Positions 1 through 10,703 of a stretch of DNA of 64,000 nucleotides are shown one piece after another. Every line of letters starts with the position of its first letter. Position 1 is the first letter of the stretch. Under the pieces are notes generated by a model. It had not been told where the DNA came from, did not search any database, and saw only the letters and a list, made by a program, of their open reading frames with translations. Source of the DNA: Thiobacillus sp. (GTDB taxonomy: Bacteria > Pseudomonadota > Gammaproteobacteria > Burkholderiales > Thiobacillaceae). The position numbers and the translations under genes were made by a program. The stretch covers positions 1 through 64,000 of the forward strand of contig JAUXRY010000011.1 of assembly GCA_030679915.1 (NCBI GenBank). Direction: 5' to 3'.

Positions 1-1
1 C

Positions 2-382
2 GGCAAGGAAACGCGGACTGGTGTCGATATGCTTGTAACGTGCCATGCCCTTCTACCCATGCCTGTTGTTGACTCCGCAGTTCGAGGATTGATGGGCGCC
101 AGGGTTCCGGATAGGCTGGGGTTTTTCTACACCCTCGTTAGCTATCGCAAAGGGTTTTTGGAAATCACACCCAATATCCATGATGGTTGCATTAACTTAG
201 AAACTTGGGGGGTCCACTCAGAAGTCGATATTACTAATCTAGTTATGACTGATGAACGATTTCCTGAAGACGGAATCATTGGGAACACGGAGCTTGAAAT
301 GAGTATTGAAACTGCTGAATGGTTGATTCAAACACTACAGGCCGCCATCCGAAGGGTTCAAGCTTGTGATTACCAGGACTAA
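2..382 (+). CDS. Hypothetical protein, C-terminal part (gene enters from left edge)
   Basis: The reading frame is open from the left edge to the stop at 380-382. The first ATG is at 29, but no stop separates it from the window start, so this may be the end of a longer gene. The visible product is about 126 residues, mostly soluble, with an acidic C-terminal half and a helix ending in QTLQAAIRRVQ. I recognise no family. Codon use is ordinary and less GC-rich than the core genes further right. It could be a separate 117-residue gene starting at 29, but no convincing ribosome site precedes that ATG. Confidence 0.4.
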   Translation, partial: GKETRTGVDMLVTCHALLPMPVVDSAVRGLMGARVPDRLGFFYTLVSYRKGFLEITPNIHDGCINLETWGVHSEVDITNLVMTDERFPEDGIIGNTELEMSIETAEWLIQTLQAAIRRVQACDYQD

Positions 383-1154
383 CCTGGTTCCAAGAGATTG
401 ACACAAGCCCCGGAGGCATCGTGGCGATTGTGGCGGGCGATGCTGCAACAAAGGTTACGGATTTGGCGTTGACGGTAGTGCTGCTGAGTCTGCTGCGAAC
501 CTATGAAACCAAAATAGAGCACACAGTTGTTCAACCGAAAGGGGAAGAACTAAATCCCTCTGGACGCCTGTTTGGCGACGATGCATACAAGCCCTTTCTA
601 CGATCCAATAGCCTTCCTAGCGTCTATGCACAGTAAGTGCTGTAGGTGGTTGAGGTAGGGTCTGTATACGAGGCAGACCCTGCAATGGGATTCCATCGAA
701 TTTCGTCATGGCTTAGGGAGGCTGATTTTGCATCAAACAAAGGTGATGTAGCGTTTCCGTGCCTGCATCGTCTTATGCGGCAAGAGTTAGTCAAAAGTTC
801 TTGAAAACCAGCAAAAACCCCCGGAATTAAACTAAATCATCAACCTATTCAACTGGTTGCCACATCTACAACTAAAGTTGTATAGACAACGCCCAAGTCG
901 CTGCAACACAGTCTCGCGAAATCCTGAGAGCAATTCTCAGGAACCATAAAAAAATAGGGGAAATTTCGTGCTTCATCCATTCAAAAACCACCGTGTAAAT
1001 AAACATGCGGGTTGTGCTTCGCGCAGGCTGCGAACCCCCGGTTTGGGCTGCCTGAAAATGGTGCTGACCCCATTAGTTCCATTAGTTCAAAAATGAGTCT
1101 GGGCCCATTAGTTCTTTGCATTAGTTCATTTAACGAAATGTGGAAGGTTGCGGT
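383..1154. other. Long AT-rich intergenic region
   Basis: About 770 bp without a convincing gene. It holds a short dyad at 868-881 (ACAACT-aa-AGTTGT) and four copies of ATTAGTTC at 1072-1127 just before the next gene. A 71-codon GTG-initiated frame at 421-636 has no ribosome site or recognisable product and is not called. Base composition is lower in GC than the core genes, as expected for an accessory-region boundary. Confidence 0.5.
1072..1127 (+). repeat. Four direct copies of ATTAGTTC
   Basis: Exact copies of ATTAGTTC lie at 1072-1079, 1081-1088, 1107-1114 and 1120-1127. Starts are spaced 9, 26 and 13 bp, and the cluster ends 27 bp before the likely start of the membrane protein gene. 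Three copies are preceded by C. The position suggests either a regulator-binding cluster or slipped-strand duplication. No function can be assigned. Confidence 0.6.
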
Positions 1155-1808
1155 GTGATAAATGGAAATCGTGGGCTTCTTTTCTTGGTTCGGGTGGGTA
1201 TAGCAGGTTTAGTCATTGCAAATTTACTTTATGTTTTTTCGCCGGAGACTATCTATTCGTTTACGGAGTTTTCCTCTTTACGCCAAGTATTCATTGATGT
1301 GATTGAAAACTATTCGGGCTTTGATCAGGATTGGTTGTTAATAACAAGCCTTGTTGCAATCTCGATCTATATATATGCCTATTTAGCCATAATCATCGTC
1401 ACGGCGAATCTTCTTTGCCAGCCGAAAATGACAAACCCTCAAAGTGGTGGCGGTAGAGATCAATGGAATTTATTGTCATATGTAATTCTGGGTCTTCTTG
1501 GGCCCCAACATAAAACATTAAATAGTGCAGGGCTAACCACAGAGTCTCGAAGCATGTTTTGTGTCGTTAGTGCTTATTCGAAGAGCCGAGAGGGTATAGG
1601 GTCCGTTGCGCTTGATGTTGTGTCCGTAGTTGCCGTGTCATATATAGGCTACACCGCACTGCAAGCGCCTCCAGCTTATGGCGGCCTTTTAACACGTCTT
1701 GTTGATGGATTAATGGTCGGGCTTTGGTGTTATTGCATTTTTTCCATTCTTATGTGGTTTGTTTTTATTCTGGCTGCTTGGTTCCAACACCTCGGTCGCC
1801 GCGCCTAA
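1155..1808 (+). CDS. Multi-pass membrane protein upstream of the RTX gene
   Basis: About 217 residues with roughly four hydrophobic segments: near the N-terminus (LLFLVRVGIAGLVIANLLYV), around residues 65-90, around 155-175 and at the C-terminus. I chose GTG 1155 because GGAAGG lies 7 bp upstream at 1142-1147; a longer frame starts at GTG 1140. It ends 15 bp before the RTX gene and is probably co-transcribed with it. Base composition is markedly AT-rich, like the first 340 bp of the RTX gene. I recognise no family. By position it resembles FrpD, encoded before FrpC in Neisseria, but FrpD is a lipoprotein and no sequence similarity is claimed. Confidence 0.65.
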   Translation: MINGNRGLLFLVRVGIAGLVIANLLYVFSPETIYSFTEFSSLRQVFIDVIENYSGFDQDWLLITSLVAISIYIYAYLAIIIVTANLLCQPKMTNPQSGGGRDQWNLLSYVILGLLGPQHKTLNSAGLTTESRSMFCVVSAYSKSREGIGSVALDVVSVVAVSYIGYTALQAPPAYGGLLTRLVDGLMVGLWCYCIFSILMWFVFILAAWFQHLGRRA

Positions 1809-1823
1809 ATCAGGGAGATCATC

Positions 1824-4800
1824 ATGGCTTTATCTAATGCATTAAGTTTGGCTCAAAAAATTGAAGGGGTGGTAACAGCGATCGAAACGGGTCAGGCGTT
1901 TACGGATTCAAATACGGCTCTCGAAGTCACGGCGGCGTTAGCTCAAATTGCCGGAGTTACGGCAGTCGGCGGACTTGTGGCCGCGGCTGGACGCTTTACA
2001 GACCCACTGGTTCGTTTGGGGGCAGCAATATCTGGGAATAGGGATGCACTTACAGCAAAAGGCTGGTTGTCTGGCCTTGTAGTCGCAGAAGCCTTGTCCA
2101 AGGCAATTGATGATTTTAATAACCGAGCAAATTTGGGCGGCAAAATTTATGATTTGCTTCACCCTAATGCATTCAACGACGCCCAACGCTCCCGGCCCCG
2201 CTTCGACCCCCTCACCTTCGACCTCGACGGTGATGGCATCGAGACCGTCGGCTTTGATCCCTCCCGCCCCATCTACTTCGACCATGATTTGAACGGCAGC
2301 AAAGAAGGCACCGGCTGGATCAAACCCGACGACGGCTTCCTCGTGCTTGACCGAAACGGAAACGGCGTCATCGACAACGGCGCTGAGCTCTTCGGTGACC
2401 ACACCCCGCTGAGCGGCGGCGGTTTTGCGGCAGACGGCTTTGGTGCGCTGGCGCAGGAAGACACCAATGCCGACGGTAAGGTCGATAGCCTGGATGCTCG
2501 CTTCGCCAATCTGCGCATCTGGCGTGATTTGAATCAGGATGGCATCAGTCAAGCTGGCGAACTCACTACTCTCGCTGAGCAGAACATCGCCTCCATCAAC
2601 ATCGCTAAAACTGCTAACAGCCAGACGTTGGCTAATGGCAACCAGATTGCCGACATCGGTACCTACACCCGCACAGACGGTAGCTCGGGTGGATTGGGCG
2701 AGACCCATCAACTTGCCGATGTGAACCTCGCCGCCGACACCTTCCACCGGCAGTTCACCACGACCATTCCGCCCACTGCCGCAACCGCAGCCTTGCCTGA
2801 CATGCGGGGCAGCGGTGCGGTGCGCGACTTGCGCGAAGCCGCGACTCAGTCGAGTGCGCTTCAAACCCTACTCACCCAGTACGCCGCCGCCCCCACTCGC
2901 GCCGCGCAGATGGGGCTCATTGACCAGATGCTCGATGCCTGGGCCGACAGCAGCGGCTATGCTGAAAACCTCGATGAACGGGCCGGTGCCCGCTACATCA
3001 TCCGTTACGACTCCTTCGGCAACAACACCCGTTCGACGCATCTGGTCAGTGGGGCTACACCTGCGGGCGGCCTGACTCCCGACGTGGAAAATACCCAGCT
3101 TGATGCCGCCTACCGCGGCACCATTGCCACATGGAGCCAGCGCATCCACATTCTGGAAGCCTTCAATGGCCGACATTTCTTCAACCTGCCCAGTGAGGCG
3201 CAAGCCGGTGGCGGTGCGGTAATGGGCATGAACTTCAGCAGCGCAACCACAGGCGGCATATCGGGCGTCACACTGGGCACCCTGTCCATCAACTACACTC
3301 AGGCGCAGCTCGATCTGCTCAGCCAATCCTACGATGCCCTCCGGGAATCGGTCTACAACGCACTCCTCCTGCAAACCCGCTTCAAACCGCTGATCGACAG
3401 CGTCAATCTTATCTTCACACCTAACAATGTCACACTCGATTTCAGTACTGCGCTACAAACGCTGCAAACCCGGATCGACACTGATCTGGTCAATGGCATT
3501 AGCGACCTGATCGAATTTAACCGCTATGGTCAGACCCTGCTGATGGGCTCAGCTTGGAATGGCTGGACGATGCTGGAAAATGCCATCCGCACCTCACCCG
3601 TCACCCCTGAACTACAGGCCGTGTACGACACCTTCGGCCTTAAGATTGATGGCGCCGCCGGGTTTAGTAGTAGCGCTACAGAAAAGGCCGACATTCTCGT
3701 AGGCGGCACGGCGGCAAATACGCTCTACGGCAACGGCGGCAACGACTTGCTACTGGGTGGAGACGGTAATGACTCGCTGTATGGCGGCAATGGTAATGAC
3801 GTATTGATAGGTGGCGCCGGGAATGACACCCTGAACGGCGGCGCGGGCAACGATCTCTATCTGTTCGGTCGCGGCGCGGGACAGGACTTCATCAACTATG
3901 CGTATGACAATACGGCGGGACGTATCGATACCGCGCAGATGGCGGCGGATGTAGCTTCCACCGACGTTAGCCTCACCCGTAGCGGTAATGATTTGGTGAT
4001 CGCTATCAATGGCACCACCGACAAGATCACTGTGGGGGGGCATTTTTACGGCGACGGCGCGGGCGGCTACCAGATTGACTCGCTGGTGTTTGCCGATGGC
4101 ACCAATTGGACCGTAACCGATATCAACCGCATTGTGCTGCAGGCGACTTCAGGTAACGATGTGCGCACTGGCTACGCCACGGCGGACACGCTGGATGGGC
4201 TTGATGGCAACGACATGCTCTATGGTGGTGGCGGTAACGACACGCTAATTGGCGGCCTGGGCAACGACTACCTTCAAGGCGACGGCGGTGCGGATATTTA
4301 CCGCTTTGGTCGCGGCGGCGGCAGCGACACAATTAACAACTACGAATACCTGGCTGCGGGTGCAGTCAACCCGGTGGATGCGATTGTGTTCGATGCGGAT
4401 ATTGCCCCAGCCGACATCTTGGTGACGCGCAACTGGTATGGCGACCTTACTCTCGCGATCAATGGCAGCACCGACAAAGTAACCGTGACCGGCTATTTTC
4501 AGAACGATGCTGCCACCAGCTATGCGGTGGAAGAAATCCGTTTTGCCAATGGCACCGTATGGAATATCGACGCTGTGAAGGGGATGGCGCTGGTGGCCAA
4601 TGAAGCAGGATCCACGCTATATGGCTTTGAGTCGAATGATGTGATTACCGGGGGAGTCGGAAATGACATCGTTTACGCCCGTGGTGGGAACGATACCGTG
4701 GATGGCAACGATGGTAATGACGGGCTATATGGCGAGGCGGGCAACGATACATTGCGCGGTGGCGCCGGCCGTGACTATCTCTCTGGCGGTGACGGCGACG

Positions 4801-7800
4801 ACCGGCTTGATGGTGGTGCCGGCGATGATCAGCTTACGGGCGATGCCGGTGCAGATACCTATGTGTTTGTTCGTGGATACGGCAAAGACACGATCAACAA
4901 TTACGAATATATCGCCAATGGTGCTGCTAATCCGGTCGATAGCATCGAGTTTGCCACCGGCATTGCGCCTGCGGACATCGAAGCGCGCCGCACCGCGTGG
5001 AACGAACTGGTGCTCACTATCAAGGGCACGACGGACACGCTGACGGTTTCGCAATACTTTTACAACGATGGCGCTTCACCCTACGCGGTCGAACTCATCA
5101 AGTTTGCAAATGGCACGATCTGGGATGTAGCCACGGTCAAGGCACGTGTGCTGGATGCCACCGAAGGTGCGGATGTATTTACCGGCTATGCGACCGACGA
5201 CACACTATATGGTGCGGGTGGGAACGATACGCTGAGCGGCGCAGACGGCAACGATACGCTTGATGGCGGCGACGGCAATGACAGTCTCAACGGAGGCGAT
5301 GGTAACGATACCCTGCGGGGTGGGTCTGGTACTGACACGCTGTATGGCGGCAACGGCGCAGATATTCTGCAAGGCGGCGATGATGCTGATTATCTATACG
5401 GCGAACAGGGCAACGATACGCTGGAAGGTGGCCGGGGCAACGATGTGCTTAACGGCGGCGAGGGCGACGACACCTATGTGTTTGGCCTGGGTGACGGCAA
5501 CGACACCATATTTGAACAGGGCTATTTCCCCAATGGTGCAGGCAACGACACCGTAAGCATGAGGGCGGGCGTATTGGCCGCCGATGTGAAGATCAGCCGC
5601 GCAGGGAACGATGTGATCCTCGCGCTACCGGGTCAGATCGTGGGTGAGTATTACATCTATGACAGCCTGCGCTTACAAAGCGTGCTCGACAACGATGGCG
5701 ACAATGTCCAGAAAATCGAGCGCGTGGTCTTTAACGACGGCACGATCTGGACGTTGGAGGACATTAAGGCTCGCCTGATGAGCGGTACCGAAGGCAACGA
5801 CATTCTGTATGGTTTCGCCACGTCTGACTCGATCAGCGGTGGTGGGGGCGACGATCTGTTGTTTGGCATGGGCGGGGCTGACACGCTGCTGGGTGGTGCG
5901 GGTAACGACACTATCGACGGTGGTGACGGCGACGACTTTATCGACGGTGGTGCAGGTAACGACACACTCAAAGGCGGCGCTGGACAGAACCTGTATTTGC
6001 TGCAAACGGGATCGGGTCAAGACAATGTCATCCGCAATCCATTTGATGGCCTGGTTGCGACCGATATCGTGGTGGTACCGGAGGCCATCGGACTGGCCAA
6101 CGTCGAATTCATTCGCGAAGGCGCGGACGTACTGTTCCGCATCAAAGGCACCACAGACAGCATCCGTTTCAACGGCATCATGGCTAACGACGGGGTGTTC
6201 TCCTCCTACAGCTTTGGCTTCCGGACATTGAACGGCACGACCACACTGGATTTGAACGCGCTGAAGCAAGCTATGCTCAATGGCGGTACCGGCGATGATG
6301 TCCTGACGGGGTATGCGACAGACGACGTGATGACCGGCGGTGCGGGTAACGATACGCTAGACTGCCTGGCGGGGAATGACACCCTGGATGGTGGCGACGG
6401 CAACGACAAGCTTTATGGTGGTGCGGGTAGCGATGTCCTGACAGGCGGATCGGGCAACGACGTGCTTGATGGGGGCGCCGGTGCGGACACCATGACGGGC
6501 GGTTTGGGCGATGATACGTACGTCGTCGATAACGTAGGCGATGTAGTGAATGAAGCCGCTGACGAAGGGATTGACACGGTAATTAGCGCAGTGGATTACA
6601 CGTTGGGTAGTACGGTCGAAAACTTGTTTTTGTCTGGCAGTTCAGCGATCAACGGCTTTGGAAACTCGGGCGCTAACGTTCTGATCGGCAACGTCGGGGC
6701 GAATACGCTCTCTGGCGGTCAAGGTAACGATGAGCTGGACGGCGGTGCTGGTGTGGATACCTTGCTGGGCGGCGCGGGTGACGATTTGTATCGCGTTGAC
6801 GATAGCAACGATATCGTCATAGAAAACGCAGCGGAAGGCATTGACACAGTAAGGGCAAGCGCAAGCTTTACGCTATCGGCCAATATCGAGAACCTGATTC
6901 TTGAAGACGCCGGCGGTTATATCGATGGAACCGGCAATGCTGGGGCGAACCATATTATCGGCAATATTTACGCCAACCGGCTGGATGGTGGAGCAGGTGC
7001 GGACATTCTGGAAGGCGGCGACGGCGACGACACCTACGTTGTAGATGTCGTAAGCGATCAGATTATCGAAGCGGTTGACGGCGGCATGGATACAGTGGAA
7101 GCGGGATTTAGCTACACGCTTGGCGCTACCCTAGAGAATCTGACTTTAACCGGTACTGAAAACATCAACGCCACAGGTAACGTTGGCAACAACCAGCTCC
7201 TTGGCAATAGCGGAAACAACCGGATCGATGGTGGCCTGGGTTCCGATTACATGGCAGGCGGGGACGGCAACGACCTGTACATTGCCAATGAGCAGGGCGA
7301 CACCATTGATGAGTCTTTTGGCCAGGGCATCGATACCATCGAGCGCGGCTACGATACGCTCTACATACTGGAAAGCAACGTAGAGAACCTGACGCTCACG
7401 GGTGCGGTCATCCACGGCAACGGCAACGACCTCGACAACGTCATCATCGGCAATGCGGCCGACAATACCCTGCTCGGCCTGGCCGGTAACGATACCCTGA
7501 TCGGCGGCGCTGGCAACGATGCGCTGTTCGGCAGCGAAGGCGCGGACACCCTGATAGGCGGTACGGGCGACGATTACTACGAGATCGACAATGCTGGCGA
7601 CGTCATCATCGAGAACCTTAACGAAGGCGACGATTTTGTACGCAGCACTGTCAGTTGGACTCTGGGTGATAACCTGGAACGCCTGGCGGTGGATGGCACC
7701 GACGATCTGACTGTGACCGGCAACGCGCTCAACAACGGCCTATGGGGTAACCTCGGCAACAATATTCTCACTGGCGGCACCGGCAATGACTACCTGTTTG

Positions 7801-10589
7801 GCGATGCGGGCAATGACGTGTATGTCTTCAACAGGGGGGATGGACAGGACTCCATCGACAATACCGATCTATTGGGCGCCACCGATACGCTGCGCTTCGG
7901 TGCAGGTATTGCGGACACCGATGTGCTGGCTTTCCAGTACGGCACCAGCATGTTCCTCAAGATCAAGAGCACGAGCGACCAGATAGGTTTTATCAATTAC
8001 TACGGGGCTAACACGGTCAACGGCAGTGAGGTGTCGGATCACAAGATTGATCGTGTTGAATTTGCCAATGGCACCGTGTGGAATCAGACCATGATTCAGA
8101 CGGTGGTGGATCGCGCCAACAATAACAGCGCGCCAACAATCAACAGCTACCTGCCCACCCTGCAGGCCCGTGCAGACTCTACTTTCAGCTACACGGTCGC
8201 AGCCAACACAATTACCGATCCCGATCCCTGGGATTCGATCACCTACAGCGCCAAGATGGCCAATGGCGCGGCGCTGCCATCCTGGCTCTCCTTCGATTCG
8301 GTCACGCGGACATTCAGCGGTACCCCAACTGCGGGTAATGTCGGGTCGCTGCAATTCGTGCTGTGGGGCACTGACAACTATAACTACTCGGCAGGGCAAT
8401 ACGTCAACCTGACTGTCGGTTCACCCAACCGAGCCCCCGTTCTATCCACAGCCTTACCTGACCAGACAGCGCCTCAAGGCGGTGTCTTCAGCTATACCGT
8501 CGCGTCCAATGCTTTCACCGATCCTGATGCGGGCGACACACTTACCTACAGCGCTACCCTCGCTGATGGCAGTGCACTGCCATCGTGGCTTGCCTTTAAC
8601 GCCGCGACGCGTACCTTCAGCGGCAGCCCTAGCATCTTGGGCGCGATCAGCGTGCGTGTAACGGTGAAGGACACCGGCAACCTGACGGTATCGGACATCT
8701 TCGACCTCACCGTCAGCGTGCAGAACCTTACCCTCAACGGCACCTCGGGCGTGGATACGCTCAATGGCGGTGCCGGCAACGACACGCTCGATGGTCTTGC
8801 AGGTAACGATGTGCTCAACGGTTTTGCCGGCAATGACACCCTGAACGGCGGAACAGGCAATGACACCATGATCGGTGGCATCGGTGATGACACCTATATC
8901 GTCGACAGTGCCACCGACGTCATTACCGAAAACGCCAACGAAGGTATCGACAGCGTGCAGTCCAGCGTGACGTATACGCTGGCCAACAACGTCGAGAACC
9001 TCACCCTGACCGGTACCACCGCCATCAACGGCACCGGCAACACCCTCGACAACATCCTCATCGGCAACAGCGCCAACAACACCCTCACCGGTGGCGCAGG
9101 CAATGACCGTTTGGATGGTGGGTTGGGTAATGACACCATGATTGGCGGCACCGGAAACGACACCTACGTCGTCAACGTGTCCACCGACATCGTCACCGAG
9201 AATGCCAACGAAGGCACCGACACTGTCGAATCTAGCGTGACACTCACGCTCGCCAATAACGTCGAGAACCTCGTCCTCACTGGCACGGCCGCGATCAACG
9301 GCACCGGCAACACGCTCAACAACATCCTCACCGGCAACAGCGCCAACAACACCCTGTCTGGTGGCACCGGTGCAGACACCATGATCGGCGGCGCGGGCAA
9401 CGACACCTATGTCGTCGACAACGTTGCAGACATCGTGACCGAGAATGCCAACGAAGGCATCGACCTGGTGCAGTCCAGCGTCACCTACATGTTGGCCAAC
9501 AACGTCGAGAACCTGACGTTAACCGGCACCACCGCCATCAACGGCACCGGCAACGCCCTCGACAACATCCTCATCGGCAACAGCGCCAACAACATCTTGA
9601 CCGGTGGTGCGGGCAATGACCGTCTTGATGGTGGACTGGGCAATGACACCATGATCGGTGGCACCGGTGATGACACCTATGTCGTCAACGTCGCCACCGA
9701 CATCGTCACCGAGAATGCCAACGAAGGTATCGACACCGTTGAGTCCACCGTGACCCTCACGCTGGGCAACAACGTCGAGAACCTGACCTTGATGGGCACC
9801 GTCGTCATCAACGGCACCGGCAACACCCTCGACAACATCCTCATCGGCAACAGCGCCAACAACATCTTGACCGGTGGTGCGGGCAATGACCGTCTTGATG
9901 GTGGCCTGGGCAATGACACCATGATCGGCGGCACCGGAAACGACACCTACGTCGTCAACGTCGCCACCGACATCGTCACCGAGAACGCCAACGAAGGTAC
10001 CGACACCGTCGAGACGGGGATCACCTACACCCTGGGTACCAACCTGGAGAACCTCACCCTCACCGGGGCCAGTGCAGTCAACGGCACCGGCAACACGGCG
10101 AACAACGTGCTCAAGGGCAACAGCGGCGTCAACAGCCTGTCTGGTTTGGCGGGCAACGACACGCTTGATGGCGGCGCTGGCGCTGACACCCTCACCGGTG
10201 GCACCGGCAACGACACCTACATCCTGGGTCGTGGCTACGCCGTCGACACCGTGGTCGAGAACGACGCGACCGCCGGCAACACCGACATCGCCCAGTTCCT
10301 GACCGGTGTAGCGGCTGACCAGATCTGGTTCCAGAAAGTGGGTAACAACCTGGAGTCCAGCATCATCGGCACCAGCGACAAACTGGTGATCAAGGACTGG
10401 TACCTTGGCAATGCGTATCACGTCGAACAGTTCAAGACCACCGACGGTGCCAAGACCCTGACCGACAGCAACGTGCAGAACCTGGTCAACGCCATGGCCA
10501 GCTTTGCGCCGCCTGCTGCCGGCCAGACCACCTTGCCGACCACCTACCAGACCAGTCTGGCTCCGGTGATCGCAGCCAACTGGCAGTAA
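1824..10589 (+). CDS. Giant RTX calcium-binding exoprotein with FrpC-like self-processing module
   Basis: A 2,921-residue protein, predicted to be secreted by type I export and folded by extracellular calcium. In order: an N-terminal domain of unknown role (1-118); a module like the FrpC self-processing module (about 129-310) that follows Asp128-Pro129 and contains [28 protein letters not shown] and [13 protein letters not shown]; a helical region (about 325-610); many blocks of GGxGxDxLx nonapeptides from about 620, alternating with haemolysin-related domains of roughly 85 residues; two putative-Ig/cadherin-like domains (about 2098-2304); more RTX blocks; and a C-terminal tail that should hold the export signal. 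GGGAG precedes the ATG. No acyltransferase gene is present, so a HlyA-like pore-forming role is doubtful; an adhesin, S-layer-like or processed exoprotein is equally possible. Confidence 0.9.
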   Translation: MALSNALSLAQKIEGVVTAIETGQAFTDSNTALEVTAALAQIAGVTAVGGLVAAAGRFTDPLVRLGAAISGNRDALTAKGWLSGLVVAEALSKAIDDFNNRANLGGKIYDLLHPNAFNDAQRSRPRFDPLTFDLDGDGIETVGFDPSRPIYFDHDLNGSKEGTGWIKPDDGFLVLDRNGNGVIDNGAELFGDHTPLSGGGFAADGFGALAQEDTNADGKVDSLDARFANLRIWRDLNQDGISQAGELTTLAEQNIASINIAKTANSQTLANGNQIADIGTYTRTDGSSGGLGETHQLADVNLAADTFHRQFTTTIPPTAATAALPDMRGSGAVRDLREAATQSSALQTLLTQYAAAPTRAAQMGLIDQMLDAWADSSGYAENLDERAGARYIIRYDSFGNNTRSTHLVSGATPAGGLTPDVENTQLDAAYRGTIATWSQRIHILEAFNGRHFFNLPSEAQAGGGAVMGMNFSSATTGGISGVTLGTLSINYTQAQLDLLSQSYDALRESVYNALLLQTRFKPLIDSVNLIFTPNNVTLDFSTALQTLQTRIDTDLVNGISDLIEFNRYGQTLLMGSAWNGWTMLENAIRTSPVTPELQAVYDTFGLKIDGAAGFSSSATEKADILVGGTAANTLYGNGGNDLLLGGDGNDSLYGGNGNDVLIGGAGNDTLNGGAGNDLYLFGRGAGQDFINYAYDNTAGRIDTAQMAADVASTDVSLTRSGNDLVIAINGTTDKITVGGHFYGDGAGGYQIDSLVFADGTNWTVTDINRIVLQATSGNDVRTGYATADTLDGLDGNDMLYGGGGNDTLIGGLGNDYLQGDGGADIYRFGRGGGSDTINNYEYLAAGAVNPVDAIVFDADIAPADILVTRNWYGDLTLAINGSTDKVTVTGYFQNDAATSYAVEEIRFANGTVWNIDAVKGMALVANEAGSTLYGFESNDVITGGVGNDIVYARGGNDTVDGNDGNDGLYGEAGNDTLRGGAGRDYLSGGDGDDRLDGGAGDDQLTGDAGADTYVFVRGYGKDTINNYEYIANGAANPVDSIEFATGIAPADIEARRTAWNELVLTIKGTTDTLTVSQYFYNDGASPYAVELIKFANGTIWDVATVKARVLDATEGADVFTGYATDDTLYGAGGNDTLSGADGNDTLDGGDGNDSLNGGDGNDTLRGGSGTDTLYGGNGADILQGGDDADYLYGEQGNDTLEGGRGNDVLNGGEGDDTYVFGLGDGNDTIFEQGYFPNGAGNDTVSMRAGVLAADVKISRAGNDVILALPGQIVGEYYIYDSLRLQSVLDNDGDNVQKIERVVFNDGTIWTLEDIKARLMSGTEGNDILYGFATSDSISGGGGDDLLFGMGGADTLLGGAGNDTIDGGDGDDFIDGGAGNDTLKGGAGQNLYLLQTGSGQDNVIRNPFDGLVATDIVVVPEAIGLANVEFIREGADVLFRIKGTTDSIRFNGIMANDGVFSSYSFGFRTLNGTTTLDLNALKQAMLNGGTGDDVLTGYATDDVMTGGAGNDTLDCLAGNDTLDGGDGNDKLYGGAGSDVLTGGSGNDVLDGGAGADTMTGGLGDDTYVVDNVGDVVNEAADEGIDTVISAVDYTLGSTVENLFLSGSSAINGFGNSGANVLIGNVGANTLSGGQGNDELDGGAGVDTLLGGAGDDLYRVDDSNDIVIENAAEGIDTVRASASFTLSANIENLILEDAGGYIDGTGNAGANHIIGNIYANRLDGGAGADILEGGDGDDTYVVDVVSDQIIEAVDGGMDTVEAGFSYTLGATLENLTLTGTENINATGNVGNNQLLGNSGNNRIDGGLGSDYMAGGDGNDLYIANEQGDTIDESFGQGIDTIERGYDTLYILESNVENLTLTGAVIHGNGNDLDNVIIGNAADNTLLGLAGNDTLIGGAGNDALFGSEGADTLIGGTGDDYYEIDNAGDVIIENLNEGDDFVRSTVSWTLGDNLERLAVDGTDDLTVTGNALNNGLWGNLGNNILTGGTGNDYLFGDAGNDVYVFNRGDGQDSIDNTDLLGATDTLRFGAGIADTDVLAFQYGTSMFLKIKSTSDQIGFINYYGANTVNGSEVSDHKIDRVEFANGTVWNQTMIQTVVDRANNNSAPTINSYLPTLQARADSTFSYTVAANTITDPDPWDSITYSAKMANGAALPSWLSFDSVTRTFSGTPTAGNVGSLQFVLWGTDNYNYSAGQYVNLTVGSPNRAPVLSTALPDQTAPQGGVFSYTVASNAFTDPDAGDTLTYSATLADGSALPSWLAFNAATRTFSGSPSILGAISVRVTVKDTGNLTVSDIFDLTVSVQNLTLNGTSGVDTLNGGAGNDTLDGLAGNDVLNGFAGNDTLNGGTGNDTMIGGIGDDTYIVDSATDVITENANEGIDSVQSSVTYTLANNVENLTLTGTTAINGTGNTLDNILIGNSANNTLTGGAGNDRLDGGLGNDTMIGGTGNDTYVVNVSTDIVTENANEGTDTVESSVTLTLANNVENLVLTGTAAINGTGNTLNNILTGNSANNTLSGGTGADTMIGGAGNDTYVVDNVADIVTENANEGIDLVQSSVTYMLANNVENLTLTGTTAINGTGNALDNILIGNSANNILTGGAGNDRLDGGLGNDTMIGGTGDDTYVVNVATDIVTENANEGIDTVESTVTLTLGNNVENLTLMGTVVINGTGNTLDNILIGNSANNILTGGAGNDRLDGGLGNDTMIGGTGNDTYVVNVATDIVTENANEGTDTVETGITYTLGTNLENLTLTGASAVNGTGNTANNVLKGNSGVNSLSGLAGNDTLDGGAGADTLTGGTGNDTYILGRGYAVDTVVENDATAGNTDIAQFLTGVAADQIWFQKVGNNLESSIIGTSDKLVIKDWYLGNAYHVEQFKTTDGAKTLTDSNVQNLVNAMASFAPPAAGQTTLPTTYQTSLAPVIAANWQ
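8862..10185 (+). repeat. Near-identical tandem units of 270 bp inside the RTX gene
   Basis: The motif GACACCATGAT (or its variant GACACCCTCAC in the last copy) recurs at 8862, 9132, 9375, 9645, 9915 and 10185. This gives units of 270, 243, 270, 270 and 270 bp, or 90 codons with one 81-codon version lacking nine residues. Long stretches, such as 9541-9640 against 9811-9910, are identical or nearly so at the DNA level. Each unit encodes one or two RTX nonapeptides plus a segment with the motif NANEG and a conserved NNVENL. All lengths are multiples of three, so gain or loss of units keeps the frame. Confidence 0.85.
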
Positions 10590-10656
10590 TAATAATGAAG
10601 CGGGCCGTGCTTTGACGTTTGAAGCGCGGCAATGAACAACCTGACCTGTAAAGATG

Positions 10657-10688
10657 CACGCCCTGACATGTAACCGTGTCAGGGCGTG
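10657..10688 (+). promoter_or_regulatory. Perfect 12-bp inverted repeat before the exporter gene
   Basis: CACGCCCTGACA (10657-10668) and TGTCAGGGCGTG (10677-10688) pair perfectly around an 8-base loop. There is no T-run after the stem, so a plain intrinsic terminator is unlikely. The stem ends 15 bp before the ATG of the ABC exporter and may limit read-through or translation between the very large RTX gene and its exporter. Confidence 0.6.
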
Positions 10689-10703
10689 TGCGTGTGTACT
10701 GCC

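Noticed and set aside
421-636. 71-codon GTG-initiated frame after the first gene
   Set aside because: No ribosome site, no recognisable family, and a C-terminus that looks like random sequence.
3680-10200. Regular repeats that could suggest a CRISPR array or satellite DNA
   Set aside because: They are in-frame RTX coding repeats, without constant repeats separated by unique spacers.
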